The notes beneath the pieces are model-generated. The model had not been told where the DNA came from and searched no databases. It saw only the letters and a program-made list of their open reading frames with translations. From assembly GCF_042477335.2 (NCBI RefSeq), contig NC_091264.1:32055386-32119385 (forward strand): DNA of 64,000 nt, written 5' to 3'. Shown here piece after piece: positions 60,381-64,000 of this stretch (its first letter is position 1; each line of letters opens with the position of its first letter). A program made the translations under genes and the position numbers. The stretch comes from Ovis canadensis (lineage: Eukaryota; Chordata; Mammalia; Artiodactyla; Bovidae).

Positions 60381-61050
60381 CGCCCGGCTCGCCTTCCCGC
60401 CGCCACCGCACTGGGATCGCAGGGCACCCCTGCCCTTGCAGCTCAGGGTCTCCACCCAGCCCAAGCCCTTGGCCTCTGCTCCCTGCGCGAACAGGGCCAG
60501 GCCACACCAGGCCTTCCAGCTGCACTGACTGTAACTGGCACCAGCTGGCCTCGTGGTTTTTCCCTCCTGGAATATTTATTCTCCAATGGTGACGTGCAGC
60601 TGGGGCTTATGACCTTTCTTCCAGTCAGCCCAAATCGGTCTGTTCTGGGGAGCTGAGGCGATTATTACATCAGTGTTTATCCTCCATCCTCCTTTCATAG
60701 ACATCAGTTTTTTTTTCCCCCCCAGAGTGTAGGGGGTCATTGGGATTATTAACCTCTAAATTCTAGTTGTTGACCTGTTTCCCGCTCCTTCAGTCCTCGC
60801 ACGAGCTGTGGCCTTCAAGGGGCCTAGCACAGCAGGCCCTCAGGGGTGTGGGAGAGGACTGACTCAGGGCTCCTCAGATGTTCCTCCTCCCTCTGGAAGG
60901 GAGTAGAGGGTGGGATTCAGGGGCCTTAAACTGGGCTCTAGGTGAAGCCTGGCCCCACTCCCAACCTTGGCTCTAGACTGTTACTCCCAGCACTGGGAAA
61001 TTTTCACATCGGTAACTATTTTAAAATTAAACTATTTTACTGGAATGGCC
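60381..61050 (+). other. TJAP1: TJAP1 3' UTR
   Basis: This is the sequence from the TAG to an inferred cleavage site just past ATTAAA at 61026-61031. No open frame of interest lies within it. The cleavage position is inferred from the hexamer and the T-rich run that follows (ATTTGTTTTACTG). Confidence 0.6.
61026..61031 (+). terminator. TJAP1: TJAP1 poly(A) signal ATTAAA
   Basis: ATTAAA lies in an A/T-rich pocket of otherwise GC-rich DNA, 646 bases after the stop, and is followed by a T-rich element at about 61051-61063. Confidence 0.55.
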
Positions 61051-61748
61051 TCATTTGTTTTACTGACCTTCCTTCTCCAGTCTTCTCCCCCTTCTTGAGT
61101 ATCCCCAGTCCTAGTCATGTCCTAGTCTTTGCTCCTGACTCCCCCTGTCTTCACTCTGCCTGGGGCTTCCTTGGGCACAGAGCATCAGGCAGGGAGAGAG
61201 TATCCCTCAATTAACCTTGGCAGGGCTCCTGAGTCTCCTTGGGGTAGGGTCCAGCCAAGTTTTGGGGGCACTTCACCTCACTTATGGCCCTTACAGGGTC
61301 TGTGTAAGGTGTCACCCCCAAAACCCAGGTCCTAGAAGTCAGACCTGAGCCAGACCTGCTTAAGACATTTGGGGCCAGTGGATACTGCCTGGAGCTTGGG
61401 CCATAGGGTAGCACTGCCACCTAGTGATGTCTAGAGGTATTTCCAGTTTCTCCCCTACTGCCGTCCCCCAGTGACCAGAGCCACACACCAGGATATAGAG
61501 TTCATAAAATCTCTTCCGAGCCAGCGGTCTGCAGCCAGGGCTGCCAACAAGTCCAGAAGCATTGCCTTGGGTTCCAGCGCCCCCGAGGATTTTGTTGAGT
61601 CACAGCCTCCAGAGCCTCCCACCACACTGCCAGGAGCTGCCAGAGCCCCAGGCACCACCACCCCTCATCCCCAAGCCCCAGGGTCTGACCCTGACATCTG
61701 GGGCAAAGTGCTGGAGACACAAATGTAATGATGCGCAGAAACGGAGAG

Positions 61749-63436
61749 TCACATCTCAGTCTCAGCCAACAGGCTGTCCCCTAGTCCTGATGTCATTAGC
61801 ACCATCTGAGAGCTGGGATCTGTGGAAGGCAGAGGGGTGTTCAGACCACCAGGCATCCCTCCTCTGGGGACCACAAACAAGTGGCCTAAGTTTCCCACAC
61901 CCTGTCTCCCTGGTCTCAAGCCTCCAATCAACCTCTGGGGGCTCTTACCACTGGGGCCCGTCCAGGAGCTGCTGCCCCTCTGGTGGGCAGCAGGCTCCCG
62001 TGCTCGCTGTCGTTCCTGGGTGTCGCCCGGCCCTCCTGCCACCTCCTCCTCCTCCTCCCCCTCAGAGAGGAGGTCACAGATCTGCTGCTGCAGCTCCGGG
62101 CTAATGCTGTTCTCGGCCAACACCAGACTCCGCAGAGCTGTAGGGTAATTTTCTACCATGTCCAGCAGGGTCTGCAGTGGGGAAGGATATGGAAAAGAGT
62201 GAATGCAGTTAATGCGGCTCCTCAGGCTCCAAGCTGCCACCCCTTTGGTATGTCCACAGGACGTATGTTGAGGCTAACCTCAATCTCTGGTCCATTCCCC
62301 AAAGTGAAGACTTCTCACCTGAGCTGACTGGTTGGTGAGGCCTGTGCCCTCCAAGTCTAGGACCTCTAAGGTGCGGCTGGAGGCCACAGCTACAGCCAGC
62401 ATCCCTGCCACGTGGTCGCCTGGGGAGACAGCACACACACACTCACCTGTAGTCATTTGCAGGCCTGCTAACTTTCCCACAGCCTCCCCATCACCCTAAA
62501 CACCTGAGATCCCACCCCAGGCCAGGAAAGGCTGGCAATTGGTAGATGGCCAGGAGGGGAGCATTGTGACTGGCCAGTGAATGGATGAAGCCAGCCAGGC
62601 CCCAGGGGTGGTGATGGATGCTCTCATCTAACTGTTGGTCAGCTGGTCCTCCACATCAGTGGCTCCTGTACTTCCACCCACAACCCTCTTTTTCCTTTCC
62701 GTCGCCAGTGTAGTGGTTACCATGGCAACCGATGGTCCCAGGTTCTTGGAGCTGGGGTGAGGGGCGTGCTGAGAATCAAAAGGGACTTTTGCGAGCCTCA
62801 CCCAGGGGGTTGTAGTCCAGATTGAGGACGCGGACCTGGGAGCTGTGGGCCACGGCAATGGCGAGGCGGCTCCAGCCCTTAGGGGTGATGCCAGGATTAG
62901 CGCTCAGTGTCAGCTCCTTCAGGCCTGGGCAGCATCACAGTGAGAAGCCAGGACGGGGAAGGTCAGGCCCTTTTCCAACCCCTCCCCCACCTGGGGATCT
63001 TTGGGGTGTCCCTAGTGACTGAGAGCCACGCCACCCCCTCCACAGAGCTTCAGGGACATTAGAGCCCCATGCCCTTCCTGCCTGCTGTAGCCTGGATTCC
63101 TATGTCTCCATTCCTGCTCAGCTCCAACTCTCCCTCCTTGAAAGGATCTGAAAACCATTCTCACCCACATAGTTAGAGCCCTCTTCTCCGGGCCGGGCCC
63201 CCTCCCCTCTCACTTAGTTTTTTGCTTTTCATTAAGGCCACATCAGCCCTTGCCCTCAGCAGGGCCCTTGCTCACCAGACTTGGCCCCGTCAGGCGGGAG
63301 GAGGCCACAGATGAGGTTGATGGCTTCATCACCCAGCATGCAGTCCCCCAGGTCCAGTGCCACAAGGGCAGGGTGGAGGGCCAGGGCTGGATTCAACAAG
63401 GCCAGCCCCGCGTCCGTCAGAGGGCTCCCATGCAGA
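61749..63436 (-). CDS. LRRC73: LRRC73, leucine-rich repeat-containing 73, 5' exon(s) outside window
   Basis: Five minus-strand exons join in frame: 63436-63276, 62924-62802, 62419-62319, 62171-61949 and 61819-61749 (stop TGA). They give 225 residues, about the last 71% of the roughly 316-residue human protein. Leucine-rich repeats of the ribonuclease-inhibitor type are visible (LVALDLGDCMLGDEA, VRVLNLDYNPLG, LEVLDLEGTGLTNQ, LRSLVLAENSIS). Then come an acidic run (EGEEEEEV) and a short tail ending LLAETEM. The protein's function is poorly known; LRRs usually bind proteins. Introns are GT-AG, and one acceptor is AAG (63439-63437). Residues before the LHGSPLTDAG segment are not in the window. 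The gene is convergent with TJAP1, with about 700 bases between the TJAP1 poly(A) signal and the LRRC73 stop. Confidence 0.95.
61820..61948 (-). other. LRRC73: LRRC73 last intron: 129 bases, in frame, no stop
   Basis: The donor AGTG|GTAAGA and the acceptor CCACAG|ATCCC are clear on the minus strand. The intron length is divisible by three and the frame stays open through it. If it were retained, the protein would gain 43 residues. Confidence 0.75.
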
Positions 63437-64000
63437 CTTGAGGGGTAAGAGCAGAGAGCAAAGGTTACTGCCATCATCAGCCCTGTCTGTAAGGGGGAAG
63501 GCGCACCCTCCCTGATGGTGAGCCCTAGAGGTGAGGAGGACATTTGGTCACAGCACATGGGAGAGGCCCTGGGAAGGAAGAAAGTTCTAGATTCTGAAAG
63601 AATGCAGTTAAAAGAAGAATGTGGCTTCTTTTGGGGGGCAGGGACTAGGCCCCAGATCAGAACACAGAGAAGGGGTGTGTGGGGATGGTATTTTGGACAT
63701 AATGTATGGGCAGGGATCTAGTCCTCAGGGGAGGATTCCTTCTCTGGGGACCAAGCAGCTGCCCAGGAGAAGCCACTGGGGTGATCGGGTTGGGAGGTAC
63801 AAGGACTCTGCCAGGGAGGGGGTGGGTATCCTGTCTCACTTGGGGTGGGGCTGGTGTTCACGGTCTGGAGATAAAGCAGGAGCTTGGAGGGTGTGGTGGA
63901 GGTATGGTCAGAGAGGAAAGGTGCGTGAATAAGGGGTGAGAAGGTAGGTCAAGTGCAAAGACAGGTCAAAGGAGGTGTGGGAAGGAACAGGAGGTGGCAA
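63437..64000 (-). other. LRRC73: LRRC73 intron at window edge
   Basis: The acceptor of the first visible LRRC73 exon faces this segment. It is G-rich on the plus strand, and I see no upstream LRRC73 exon or known repeat, so the 5' exon(s) must lie to the right of the window. Confidence 0.5.

Noticed and set aside
59523-60464. 313-codon open frame on the minus strand
   Set aside because: It is an antisense shadow of the Pro/Ser-rich last exon of TJAP1; the sense frame is clearly the conserved protein.

Overview
This is mammalian genomic DNA from a ruminant, most likely a bovid. The evidence is spliced, human-like gene structures together with many copies of the ruminant-specific SINEs Bov-tA and Bov-A2, tRNA-Glu-type CHR-2 SINEs, BovB (RTE-clade) LINE fragments and a bovine-type L1 3' end. 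No base N occurs. Gene content and order match the human 6p21.1 segment ABCC10-DLK2-TJAP1-LRRC73, whose cattle counterpart is expected on chromosome 23. The species itself cannot be fixed from the sequence alone.

Layout. (1) 1-16,388, plus strand: ABCC10 (MRP7, an ABC transporter), cut by the left window edge inside a coding exon; 20 coding exons or exon parts are visible and all introns are GT-AG. (2) 16,785-20,819, minus strand: DLK2, complete in five coding exons (383 codons), with a CpG island and an inferred 5' UTR exon at about 20,640-21,720. ABCC10 and DLK2 are tail to tail and their poly(A) signals cross, so their 3' ends probably overlap. (3) About 21.7-36.7 kb: intergenic DNA built largely of transposon fragments, including a nested L2/L1/SINE/BovB stack at 26.2-29.9 kb. 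(4) 36.76-37.0 kb: a small CpG-rich block with a YY1-type motif, the likely TJAP1 promoter. (5) 37-53.5 kb: long first intron(s) of TJAP1 with SINEs, L2 and MIR, then a candidate noncoding exon. (6) 54,334-60,380, plus strand: TJAP1, seven coding exons (548 codons), with its 3' UTR ending near 61,050. (7) 61,749-63,436, minus strand: LRRC73, the last five coding exons; its 5' exon(s) lie beyond the right edge.

The four genes are neighbours by ancestral synteny, not members of one pathway: a drug and conjugate efflux pump, a Notch-modulating EGF-repeat membrane protein, a Golgi/tight-junction coiled-coil protein and a leucine-rich-repeat protein. I found no CRISPR, phage, operon or other clearly undescribed system. 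The points of real interest are transcript architecture (crossed 3' ends, an in-frame stop-free intron in LRRC73) and transposon history (target-site duplications, a SINE-L1 chimera, a duplication across an L1/BovB junction). Family names of repeats are from recognition of consensus patterns and were not checked with a repeat library.
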